From: Comamonadaceae bacterium
GTDB taxonomy: Bacteria > Pseudomonadota > Gammaproteobacteria > Burkholderiales > Burkholderiaceae_C
NCBI GenBank assembly: GCA_947460165.1
Contig: CANHKH010000151.1
Span: forward strand, 1-7,798
DNA: 7,798 nt
Direction of reading: 5' to 3'
Made by a program: the position numbers and the translations under genes. Under the pieces are notes generated by a model that did not search any database, was not told where the DNA came from, and was given only the letters and a program-made list of their open reading frames with translations. Below are positions 1 through 5,969 of this stretch, in pieces (the first letter of the stretch is position 1; each line of letters begins with the position of its first letter).

Positions 1-431
1 AGCTGTCCACCTACGCCTTTGCCATCGCCACCGCGCTGGGCCTGTCGTACGCGCTGGTCAGCCGCGCCCACATACGCATTGAGGTGCTGTACATGTTGCT
101 GCCTGCGCGGCGGCGCGGCTGGGTGGACCTGTTCGCCTATGTGGTGCTGTCGGTCTGTGCGCTGACGCTGCTCTACTGGAGTGCGCAACTGGTGCTGGGC
201 AACTACCAAAGCGGCGCGCGCTCCAACTCTTCTTTGTCCTTGCCCCTGGTCATTCCGCAAGGCATTTGGCTGATCGGGCTGGCCTGGTTTGCCTTGCTCT
301 CAGTGCTCTATGCCTTGCTCGGCCTGCGCCTGTGCCTGCGCGGCCAGCCTGAGCAAGCCCACAAGAAGTTGGGCGTGGCCTCGCTGGAAGAGGAAATCGA
401 AGCCAACGTGTCCAGGAAATCCTCGCCATGA
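1..431 (+). CDS. TRAP transporter small permease (DctQ-like), 5'-truncated
   Basis: This is the C-terminal 142 residues of a DctQ-type subunit, the four-helix membrane protein that pairs with the large permease in tripartite ATP-independent periplasmic (TRAP) uptake systems. The reading frame is open from base 3, so the start lies upstream of the window; family members are usually about 160-190 residues. Visible marks are the family-typical stretch SRAHIRIEVLY, with its 'H-I-R-I/V-E/D-V-L' signature, followed by a basic loop (LPARRRG). Two hydrophobic helices come next, roughly LFAYVVLSVCALTLLYW and IWLIGLAWFALLSVLYALLG. The tail is polar and charged (EEEIEANVSRKSSP), as expected for a cytoplasmic C-terminus. 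Its stop overlaps the ATG of the next gene (ATGA), which indicates translational coupling with DctM. I am confident of the family; the substrate is unknown. Confidence 0.9.
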   Translation, partial: LSTYAFAIATALGLSYALVSRAHIRIEVLYMLLPARRRGWVDLFAYVVLSVCALTLLYWSAQLVLGNYQSGARSNSSLSLPLVIPQGIWLIGLAWFALLSVLYALLGLRLCLRGQPEQAHKKLGVASLEEEIEANVSRKSSP

Positions 432-1720
432 TGCTCACCACTGTTTTGTTGTTGCTGGTGCTTGCAGGCGGCAGCGTGTTCGTGGCTGCCGTGCTGGGGG
501 TGCTGGGTACCACGCTGGCGCAGGTGTTTTCGACCTTTCCCCTGCAGCGGGCCTTGGGCGAGATGGCCTGGAGCTCGAGCGCAGACTTCATCTTGGTGGC
601 TGTGCCCATGTTCATCCTCATGGGCGAGTTGCTGCTGCGCTCCGGGGTCACCGACAACATGTACACCGCCTTGGACCGCTGGGTGGGCCACATCCCCGGC
701 GGCTTGATGCACACCAACGTGGCGGCCTCGGCGGTGTTTGCCGCCACCTCGGGCTCTAGCATTGCCACCGCAGCCACCATAGGCACCATCTCCATCCCGA
801 ACATGGAGCGTTATGGCTACAAGGCGCCGCTGTTCCTGGGCACCATTGCTGCGGGGGGCACGCTGGGTATTTTGATCCCGCCCAGCATCAACATGGTGCT
901 GTATGGCGCCATGTCCGAAACCTCGGTCTCTGAGCTCTACCTGGCCGCCACCATCCCCGGCGTGATGCTGGCGCTGATTTTCTCCATCTACGTCTACATC
1001 GCCTGCAAGATCAATCCCAGCTTGGGCCCCAAGCGCGAGCCGGCGCCCTGGGGTGAGCGCTTTCGCGCTCTGGTGCACCTGATGCCGCCTTTGATGCTGT
1101 TCATGCTGGTGGTCGGTTCCATCTACGCGGGCCTGGCCACCGCCACCGAGGCGTCGGCCCTGGGCGTGGTCGGCGCGCTGGGCTTGGTGGTGGTGCGCAG
1201 GCGCCTGAGCATAGACATGCTGATGCTGTCTTTTGAGAGCACGGTGCGCACCACGGCCATGGTGATGATCATCGTGATCGCCGCCTTTTTTCTGAACTTT
1301 GTGCTCTCTACCCTGGGCTTGACCGATGCGGCCGTCAAATGGGTGGGGCAGTTGCAGTGGTCGCCCAACACCATCTTGCTGTGCATTGTGCTGCTGTATA
1401 TCGTTCTCGGTTGCTTTGTGGAGTCGCTCACGCTGATGGTGGCGACCACGCCCATCGTGGTGCCCATCATCCAGAACCTGGGCTTCAGTCCCATTTGGTT
1501 TGGCGTGGTCTTTGTGATTCTCATCGAGACCGCCTTGATCACGCCGCCCATAGGCATGAACCTGTTCGTGGTGCAGTCGGTGCGCAAGGGTGGGGCTTTT
1601 CGGGACGTGGTGATAGGCTCGCTTCCCTTTGTGGGTCTGATGTTTTTGATGATCTTGCTGCTGGTCGCGTTTCCGTCCATCGCGCTGTGGCTGCCTTCGG
1701 TTTTTTCTGCCCGTGCATAA
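428..1720 (+). CDS. TRAP transporter large permease (DctM-like)
   Basis: This 430-residue polytopic inner-membrane protein is the sodium-coupled transport subunit of a TRAP system. Its length matches the family norm of about 425-435. It is hydrophobic throughout, with about a dozen predicted membrane segments. Family-diagnostic motifs are present in the right order: VPMFILMGELLLRSG near residues 59-73, the GS-rich stretch FAATSGSSIATAATIGTI near 104-121, GILIPPSIN at 147-155, ATEASALGVVGAL near 239-251 and the second repeat's ITPPIGMNLFV near 371-381. The two 'PP' helix breaks are the paired motifs expected of the inverted-repeat elevator fold. The start at 428 gives a 4-nt ATGA overlap with DctQ and has an AGGA box at 414-417; the adjacent ATG at 431 is an equally possible initiator. 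The stop TAA lies 33 nt before the DctP start. Confidence 0.96.
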   Translation: MMLTTVLLLLVLAGGSVFVAAVLGVLGTTLAQVFSTFPLQRALGEMAWSSSADFILVAVPMFILMGELLLRSGVTDNMYTALDRWVGHIPGGLMHTNVAASAVFAATSGSSIATAATIGTISIPNMERYGYKAPLFLGTIAAGGTLGILIPPSINMVLYGAMSETSVSELYLAATIPGVMLALIFSIYVYIACKINPSLGPKREPAPWGERFRALVHLMPPLMLFMLVVGSIYAGLATATEASALGVVGALGLVVVRRRLSIDMLMLSFESTVRTTAMVMIIVIAAFFLNFVLSTLGLTDAAVKWVGQLQWSPNTILLCIVLLYIVLGCFVESLTLMVATTPIVVPIIQNLGFSPIWFGVVFVILIETALITPPIGMNLFVVQSVRKGGAFRDVVIGSLPFVGLMFLMILLLVAFPSIALWLPSVFSARA

Positions 1721-1742
1721 CGCATGCACCCCATCAACCCTT

Positions 1743-1746
1743 GGAG
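1743..1746 (+). promoter_or_regulatory. Ribosome binding site that sets the DctP start
   Basis: A GGAG box sits 7 nt upstream of the ATG at 1754. It decides between two in-frame starts. The ATG at 1724 would add ten residues (MHPINPWRFP) before the signal peptide and has no comparable box. The ATG at 1754 gives a protein that begins directly with a normal signal peptide (MNDSKK then a hydrophobic core). Confidence 0.75.
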
Positions 1747-1753
1747 ATTTCCC

Positions 1754-2809
1754 ATGAATGACAGCAAGAAGATCCTGGCCACTGCGGTGGCCCTTGGCCT
1801 GGGCCTGCTGGCCACGGCGGCCAGCGCCCAAAGCAAGCTCAGCTTGCAGGTGGTGGGCAACTTGGGCATCACCACCCAGTACAAGGAGCTTGAAGAGCCT
1901 TTTTGGTCCAAGCGCATTCCCGCAGCCACGGGCGGGCGCATCACGGCGGCCATCAAGCCTTGGAACGAAATGGGCCTGAAGGGGCCCGAAGTGTTCCGCA
2001 TGCTCGGTCAGGGCGTGTTCGACGTGGGCACCTCGCAGCTGGGTTTTGTGGCCGGCGACAACGCCATCAACGATGCCACCGACCTGGCCGGCGTCTCACC
2101 CGACATCGAGACCTTCCGCAAGGTCACGCAGGCCTTCCGGCCACAGCTCGAGCGCTATTACGAGCAGCAGCTCAAGGTCAAGACCCTGGGCATGTTCTCC
2201 TTCCAGGCGCAGGTGATGTTCTGCCGCAACGAGATCAAGGGCTTGTCCGACATCAAGGGCCGCAAGATCCGCACTTCCGGCGCCTCGCAAGCCGATTTTG
2301 TGAGCTTCTTCGGTGCCTCGGGGGTGAACATGGCGTTTGGCGAGGTGCAGCAGTCCTTGCAAAACGGCGTCATCGACTGCGCCATCACCGGCACCCTGGG
2401 AGGCTACAAGGCCAAGTGGTACGACGGCGCCAAATACCTGTACGCGCTGCCCATCAACTTTGGCGCCGGCATGTCGGCCATGAACATGACGACCTGGCGC
2501 AAGCTGGACGCGGCCACGCAAAAAACCATAGAAGCCGAGTTTGTCAAACAAGAGCAGGCGGTGTTCGAGCAGAACGTGCGCGAGAACGAATTGGGGATTT
2601 CTTGCAACACCGGCGGCGCCTGCTCTGAAGGGCCGGCCGGCAACATGGTGTTGGTGCGCCCCTCGGCTGCCGACCTGGAGCTGCGCAAGAAAGCCCTCGT
2701 TGAGCAGGTGCTGCCGCGTTGGGCTGGCCGCTGCGGCGCGGCCTGTGTCACGGCCTGGAATGACTCGGTGGGCAAGATTGTGGGGCTGACCGCCACCGCC
2801 GCCAAGTGA
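1754..2809 (+). CDS. TRAP transporter periplasmic solute-binding protein (DctP-like)
   Basis: This 351-residue exported receptor captures the substrate in the periplasm and delivers it to the DctQM permease. The N-terminus is a classic Sec signal peptide: MNDSKK, then a hydrophobic core to about residue 22, and an A-S-A cleavage site so that the mature protein should start near Gln26. The core DctP signature is seen around residues 164-215: LSDIKGRKIRTSG, then FGASGVNMAFGEVQQSLQNGVIDCAITG. Arg173 in 'KIRTSG' occupies the position of the arginine that salt-bridges the ligand carboxylate in TRAP receptors, which favours an organic-acid ligand. Six cysteines (157, 209, 284, 290, 327, 331) could form periplasmic disulfides. 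The ORF ends in a GTGA overlap with the downstream EamA gene. The family is clear; the ligand cannot be assigned from sequence alone. Confidence 0.94.
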   Translation: MNDSKKILATAVALGLGLLATAASAQSKLSLQVVGNLGITTQYKELEEPFWSKRIPAATGGRITAAIKPWNEMGLKGPEVFRMLGQGVFDVGTSQLGFVAGDNAINDATDLAGVSPDIETFRKVTQAFRPQLERYYEQQLKVKTLGMFSFQAQVMFCRNEIKGLSDIKGRKIRTSGASQADFVSFFGASGVNMAFGEVQQSLQNGVIDCAITGTLGGYKAKWYDGAKYLYALPINFGAGMSAMNMTTWRKLDAATQKTIEAEFVKQEQAVFEQNVRENELGISCNTGGACSEGPAGNMVLVRPSAADLELRKKALVEQVLPRWAGRCGAACVTAWNDSVGKIVGLTATAAK

Positions 2810-3726
2810 GTGCAGCCAGCGGTGCGGGCATCTCACCGGGGATGGCCGCGCTGCTTTTGAGCGTGATGCTGGCCTGGGGCCTGAATGTGCCCATTGTCAA
2901 AGCCATGACCGAGGTCATGGACGTGGTCTGGGTCGCGGTGGTGCGCATGGGTTCTGCCGCATTCACCCTCACGCTGGTGCTGCTGCTGCGCGACCGGCGC
3001 TTGCCCCGGTTTGAACGCCGCCAGTGGTTATGGCTGGCCGCCAGCGCGGTGCTGCTGATCTACCTGAACCAGTGGCTGTTCGTCATGGGCATGCGCTTGT
3101 CGGCCGGCACCACGGCCTCTTTGGTGATGGCCGTCAACCCTTTGTTGGCCGTGCTGGCCGGGGCCTGGGTCTTCAGAGAAAAGGTCAGCGCCACGCGTGC
3201 TGCCGGGGTGGTCTTGGGCCTGGCCGGCGTGTCCTTGGCCGTGTTCATGGCGCCTCAGGCCGAAGTGGCATGGCCCGGACAAGGCGAGCTCTTGATTTTT
3301 CTGGGACAGGTCTTGTTCATAGGCGGCGGCTTGATGATCCAGCGCCTGACCCGCGACCTCGATGTGTTGGTGATAGGTTGGGCGGTTTATGTGTTGGGCA
3401 GCCTGATGCTGCTGGTCAACGCGCTCTTGCTGGGCGGCTGGTCGCGCACGCAGGCGGCGTTTTCGCTGGACTGGGTTTGGGCCTGCGCGTTGTACGCAGG
3501 AATCCTGGGCACGGCGCTGCCCAATGTGGGCTGGTACCACGTCATCGGCAAAATCGGCCAGAGCCAGGCCAGTCCTCACCTGTACTGGCTGGCGGTGTTT
3601 GGCATGCTGTCCTCTGCGCTGACCCTGGGCGAGCCTTTGAGCCTGTGGCACGCCATCGGCCTGGCTTTGCTGGTGGCCGGCATCCGCTTGGGCTCGGCGC
3701 CCGTGCGCCTGGGCCCTGGCGCTTGA
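2806..3726 (+). CDS. DMT superfamily permease, EamA family
   Basis: This 306-residue inner-membrane protein has the two tandem EamA repeats of the drug/metabolite transporter superfamily, about ten helices in all. Repeat one runs from about residue 15 to 148 and includes WGLNVPIVKAM, the conserved loop after MRLSAGTTASLVMAVNPLLAVLAGAWVFREKVS (about 96-128) and GVVLGLAGVSLAVF. Repeat two runs from about 160 to 298 and includes GTALPNVGWYHVIGKIGQSQASPHLY and the matching ALTLGEPLSLWHAIGLALLVAGI. The start is taken as GTG at 2806, whose bases overlap the DctP stop (GTGA). No clear Shine-Dalgarno is visible, so translation probably depends on DctP. The only other near start is ATG at 2842, which would trim twelve residues. 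EamA proteins export or import amino acids and other metabolites. The substrate is unknown, but coupling to a TRAP operon suggests a related compound or export of a by-product. Confidence 0.92.
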   Translation: MSAASGAGISPGMAALLLSVMLAWGLNVPIVKAMTEVMDVVWVAVVRMGSAAFTLTLVLLLRDRRLPRFERRQWLWLAASAVLLIYLNQWLFVMGMRLSAGTTASLVMAVNPLLAVLAGAWVFREKVSATRAAGVVLGLAGVSLAVFMAPQAEVAWPGQGELLIFLGQVLFIGGGLMIQRLTRDLDVLVIGWAVYVLGSLMLLVNALLLGGWSRTQAAFSLDWVWACALYAGILGTALPNVGWYHVIGKIGQSQASPHLYWLAVFGMLSSALTLGEPLSLWHAIGLALLVAGIRLGSAPVRLGPGA

Positions 3727-3740
3727 GCTTGGACTGAACC

Positions 3741-5132
3741 TCAGCCGGCCAACAGCTGCACCAGCGGCGCCAGCTCGGTCTGCGCGGGCAGCTGTTTGAG
3801 CCAGGCGATCGCCTCTTCCATGGCTGGACCAGACTGTCGCGTCAGGCGCCAGCACAGGCGAAACTTGTCTTCGCGCTCCAGAGGGCTCAAGGGCATCAGC
3901 GGATGGCCCCAGGCGTGCGGAATCTGTTTTTCAAAGCTGCGGCCGTCGCTCAGCGCCAGCTTCAGGGTCTGCGGGTAAAAGGCGTTGGGGTTGGGGTGCG
4001 GCTTTTCAGCCGTGTGCACGCGCAGGCCCAGGGCTTCAACGCGTGGATCATGCAGGCATTCCGGTGTGAAACTGGTCGGGTCAACCCGGCCGAACACCAG
4101 CTCGGCCGCCGCCACATAGGCAATGCTCAGCCGGGCGTAATTGGGGGCCGGTTGGTGGACCATGGGCCGGCCCACCAGGCGAAAGCCCAAGGGCGGCAGG
4201 TCCACATGGATGGCGCTGACCTGCTCCAGCGCCTGCTCGGGGCTCAGGCCCAGCTCTTGGCGCAGCTGGTGCAGGGCATGGATCACGCCGTGTGTCACGC
4301 GGCCGCTGGGAAAGGGCTTGTGCGACAGCTGCGTGACTTTCCAGGGCTGCGTCATTTGCGCCAGCGCCTGCTGCAGCTCGCCGCCGTCCTCGAAATTGCG
4401 GAAAAAGCCAAAGCGCCCGCCCAGGATTTCGACAGGCGCAGTCAAGCCCACCTTGGCCATGTCGTGGGCTTGGACCGCGTTGCGCGCGGCAAAGCCCATT
4501 TGCATGGCCAGCATCATGGAGCCCTCTTCGTGCGCCTGCATGGGGCCGCAGACTTGCGAGTACGCAATGCCGAAGGCATGGCGCAGCTGCTCGCGCGGCA
4601 GCCGGTCCAGGCAGGCCAGCGCCGCCAGACCCGAGAACACCCCGGTGGTGGCCGGCCGAAAGAAAAACATCGCTTGGCGTGTGGCTGCGGCCAGCGTGCA
4701 AGAAACTTCCAGGCCCACCACAAAGGCCCGCAGCAGATCTTGGCCTGAAGGCGAGCGGCCGGCCGCGACGAGCTCGTCAACCTTGGTCATCAGTGCGGCA
4801 AACAGCGGCGCGGTCGGCAAGATCACACCGGGCTCGTAGACGCAGTCGTATTCCAGGGCATGGCACTGGTAACCGTTGACAAGCGCCGCCACCGGCGCTG
4901 GCACTCGGCGGCTTTGGTTCCAGAGCACCGCGTCGCCGCCAGTGCCCCAGCGGCTGGCCGCGCTCAGCAGGTCGTCGAGCTTGGGCGCCATGCGACCGGC
5001 ACAGGCCACGCCCACGGTGTCCAAAAAGAACACCGTGGCGGCTTCCACAGCCTCGGCCGGCAGGTCTTCAAAGCGAGTTTGCTCGATCAGGTCCAGGATG
5101 CGCTCTATGGGGTCGTGAAAGCTGGGGCTCAT
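3741..5132 (-). CDS. MmgE/PrpD family protein, catalytic motifs divergent
   Basis: This 463-residue cytosolic protein belongs to the family containing 2-methylcitrate dehydratase (PrpD, MmgE), cis-aconitate decarboxylase and iminodisuccinate epimerase. Length and order of motifs fit: FLDTVGVACAG at 36-46, NGYQCHALEYD at 86-96, GLEV at 140-143, and the C-terminal-half landmark SHKPFPSGRVTHG at 270-282 with Lys272 and His281 kept. Departures from characterised members are clear. The usual 'DD...HP(S/T)AP' after the first motif reads D96-C97 and L105-P106, so the conserved His is Leu. The 'GFHPT' block is replaced by FFRPATTG (157-164). The Lys expected in the following helical block is not seen in EEGSMMLAMQMGF. 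Some of these changes (DC, FRPAT) resemble a Burkholderiales subfamily I recall, so the reaction should not be named as methylcitrate dehydratase. It follows the crotonase-like gene with a 4-nt overlap and has only a weak ribosome site, indicating coupling. Confidence 0.88.
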   Translation of the reverse strand: MSPSFHDPIERILDLIEQTRFEDLPAEAVEAATVFFLDTVGVACAGRMAPKLDDLLSAASRWGTGGDAVLWNQSRRVPAPVAALVNGYQCHALEYDCVYEPGVILPTAPLFAALMTKVDELVAAGRSPSGQDLLRAFVVGLEVSCTLAAATRQAMFFFRPATTGVFSGLAALACLDRLPREQLRHAFGIAYSQVCGPMQAHEEGSMMLAMQMGFAARNAVQAHDMAKVGLTAPVEILGGRFGFFRNFEDGGELQQALAQMTQPWKVTQLSHKPFPSGRVTHGVIHALHQLRQELGLSPEQALEQVSAIHVDLPPLGFRLVGRPMVHQPAPNYARLSIAYVAAAELVFGRVDPTSFTPECLHDPRVEALGLRVHTAEKPHPNPNAFYPQTLKLALSDGRSFEKQIPHAWGHPLMPLSPLEREDKFRLCWRLTRQSGPAMEEAIAWLKQLPAQTELAPLVQLLAG

Positions 5133-5914
5133 GGCTGGTGTGATGGAAAAAGGGCTGAACGTTTTTGCAGGAAGGCGTCGCGGCCTTCAATGAAGTCGGG
5201 GCCGGCAAACATCTGAACAAAGGTTTGCTGCGCCTGCGCCAGGGCTTGCGCGTCACCTGAGGCGACCGCGTGCAGGCCGCGCTTGAGCGCGCGGGTGGCG
5301 TCCAGCGAACTCGCGCTGATGGCTTGCAGCAGGTCCTCGGCGGCAGCATCCAGGGCGCCTAGTTCGTGCACCTGGTTGACCAGGCCGGTCTGCAGCGCGC
5401 GCTGCGCGGTCCACAGCTGCGTGCCATAAAGCAGTTCGCTCGCGGCGGCCAGGCCGCAGGTCTGCACCAGGCGGGCGATGTCGGACACTGGGTAGGACAG
5501 GCCCAGACGCGCGGCCGTGATGCCAAAGCGCGAGCGGGTGCTGGCCAGGCGCATGTCGCAGGCCAGGGCCAGGGCCAGGCCGCCGCCCACGCAGGGGCCG
5601 TCTATCAGTGCCAGCACCGGCAGCGGGCAAGCCGCCAGGGCCGCACCGGCCTCCTCGATCTCCCTGCTGGCGCGCGTCGCTTCTTCGGCGGTGGCGTAGG
5701 TCGCCTCGAACTCGCTGATGTCGGCGCCGGCGGCAAACATGCCGGGTGTGGCGCTTTGCAGCACCAGCACGCGGCAGCGGGCATCAGCGCTGGCTTGCTG
5801 CACCAGGGCGGGCAGGTCGCGCCACATCTGGCGGGTGAAGGCGTTTCGCCTTTGCGGATGGTCGATCAGCAGGCGCGTCAGAGCGCCGCTGGCATGGAGC
5901 CGAAGTGGGTTCAT
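5129..5914 (-). CDS. Enoyl-CoA hydratase/isomerase (crotonase) family protein
   Basis: This 261-residue protein with a crotonase fold is expected to bind an acyl-CoA and stabilise an enolate or oxyanion. Family landmarks are the N-terminal 'HPQRRNAFT' (19-27, the usual 'P..NA'), the first oxyanion-hole segment FAAGADISEF (60-69), and the second DGPCVGGGLALALACDMRLAS (105-125). FGITAARLGLSYP (130-142), GLVNQV (177-182) and the C-terminal EGRDAFLQKRSALF (243-256) complete the pattern. Both glutamates that perform hydration in classical enoyl-CoA hydratase (rat Glu144 and Glu164) align with alanines, Ala114 and Ala134. A simple hydratase is therefore unlikely, and isomerase, decarboxylase, hydrolase or lyase chemistry is possible. 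The start at 5914 (MNPLRL) is preferred because the family begins there; an upstream ATG at 5971 would add a non-family 19-residue stretch running through the divergent promoter. It is first in the operon with the MmgE/PrpD gene. Confidence 0.9.
   Translation of the reverse strand: MNPLRLHASGALTRLLIDHPQRRNAFTRQMWRDLPALVQQASADARCRVLVLQSATPGMFAAGADISEFEATYATAEEATRASREIEEAGAALAACPLPVLALIDGPCVGGGLALALACDMRLASTRSRFGITAARLGLSYPVSDIARLVQTCGLAAASELLYGTQLWTAQRALQTGLVNQVHELGALDAAAEDLLQAISASSLDATRALKRGLHAVASGDAQALAQAQQTFVQMFAGPDFIEGRDAFLQKRSALFPSHQP
5561..5578. repeat. Triplicated 6-bp repeat inside the crotonase oxyanion-hole segment
   Basis: GGCCAG occurs three times in direct tandem on the given strand. 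On the coding strand it reads CTGGCC three times and encodes Leu-Ala-Leu-Ala-Leu-Ala, residues 113-118. Residue 114, where classical hydratases have a catalytic Glu, lies inside the repeat. It may simply reflect GC-rich codon use for an LA-rich helix, a common sequence in this part of the family. Confidence 0.6.
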
Positions 5915-5934
5915 AGATGTTGCGGATGATAATA

Positions 5935-5944
5935 TGTCCGTACA
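5935..5944. promoter_or_regulatory. Candidate operator, imperfect palindrome TGTCCGTACA
   Basis: The ten bases TGTCCGTACA form an inverted repeat matching at eight of ten positions (TGT.CG.ACA). The site abuts the predicted -10 boxes of both divergent promoters, where a bound repressor would block both operons. Small GT...AC palindromes are typical of GntR-family (FadR/FCD) regulators, but the spacing here is four bases rather than the three of the FadR-type consensus. No regulator gene lies in the window. This is a pattern-based guess. Confidence 0.35.
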
Positions 5945-5959
5945 ACTGAGCCAAGTGAC

Positions 5960-5965
5960 GGGGGA
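5960..5965 (+). promoter_or_regulatory. Ribosome binding site for the deacetylase-like gene
   Basis: A GGGGGA stretch ends 4 nt before the ATG at 5970. Spacing is short but workable. It supports 5970 over the in-frame ATG at 5934, which overlaps the -10-like box and candidate operator and would be untranslatable from that promoter except as a leaderless message. Confidence 0.5.
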
Positions 5966-5969
5966 CGCC

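Larger units (their letters stand above)
5915..5969. promoter_or_regulatory. Divergent promoter region between the two enzyme operons
   Basis: These 55 bp separate the divergent starts of the crotonase-like gene (-) and the deacetylase-like gene (+), so both promoters must lie here or inside the flanking genes. An AT-rich core stands out from the GC-rich surroundings. On the + strand GATAAT at 5928-5933 matches the sigma-70 -10 box at five of six bases and would place the transcript start near 5940, about 30 nt before the ATG at 5970. On the - strand TATTAT (5929-5934 reversed) also matches five of six. I see no convincing -35 element for either, which suits activated or regulated promoters. 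Confidence 0.55.

Noticed and set aside
1724..1753. Earlier in-frame ATG for the TRAP receptor
   Set aside because: It would place ten residues, two of them proline, ahead of a standard signal peptide and lacks a ribosome site, whereas 1754 has GGAG at the proper distance.
308..1831. Long open frame on the - strand opposite the TRAP permease genes
   Set aside because: The product is extremely rich in His, Gln, Arg and Gly with no family resemblance, the usual look of antisense to GC-rich membrane-protein genes, while the + strand carries unmistakable DctQ and DctM.
3751..3796. Perfect 9-bp inverted repeat AACAGCTGC / GCAGCTGTT near the convergent stops, considered as a terminator
   Set aside because: The loop is 28 nt, no T-run follows, and both arms come from the self-palindromic CAGCTG used for Gln-Leu codons in the MmgE/PrpD C-terminus, so coincidence is the simpler explanation.
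5718..5969. N-terminal extension of the PuuE-like protein upstream of 5970
   Set aside because: The added residues are antisense to the crotonase-like gene and resemble no part of the family; a ribosome site and promoter-like core support the start at 5970.
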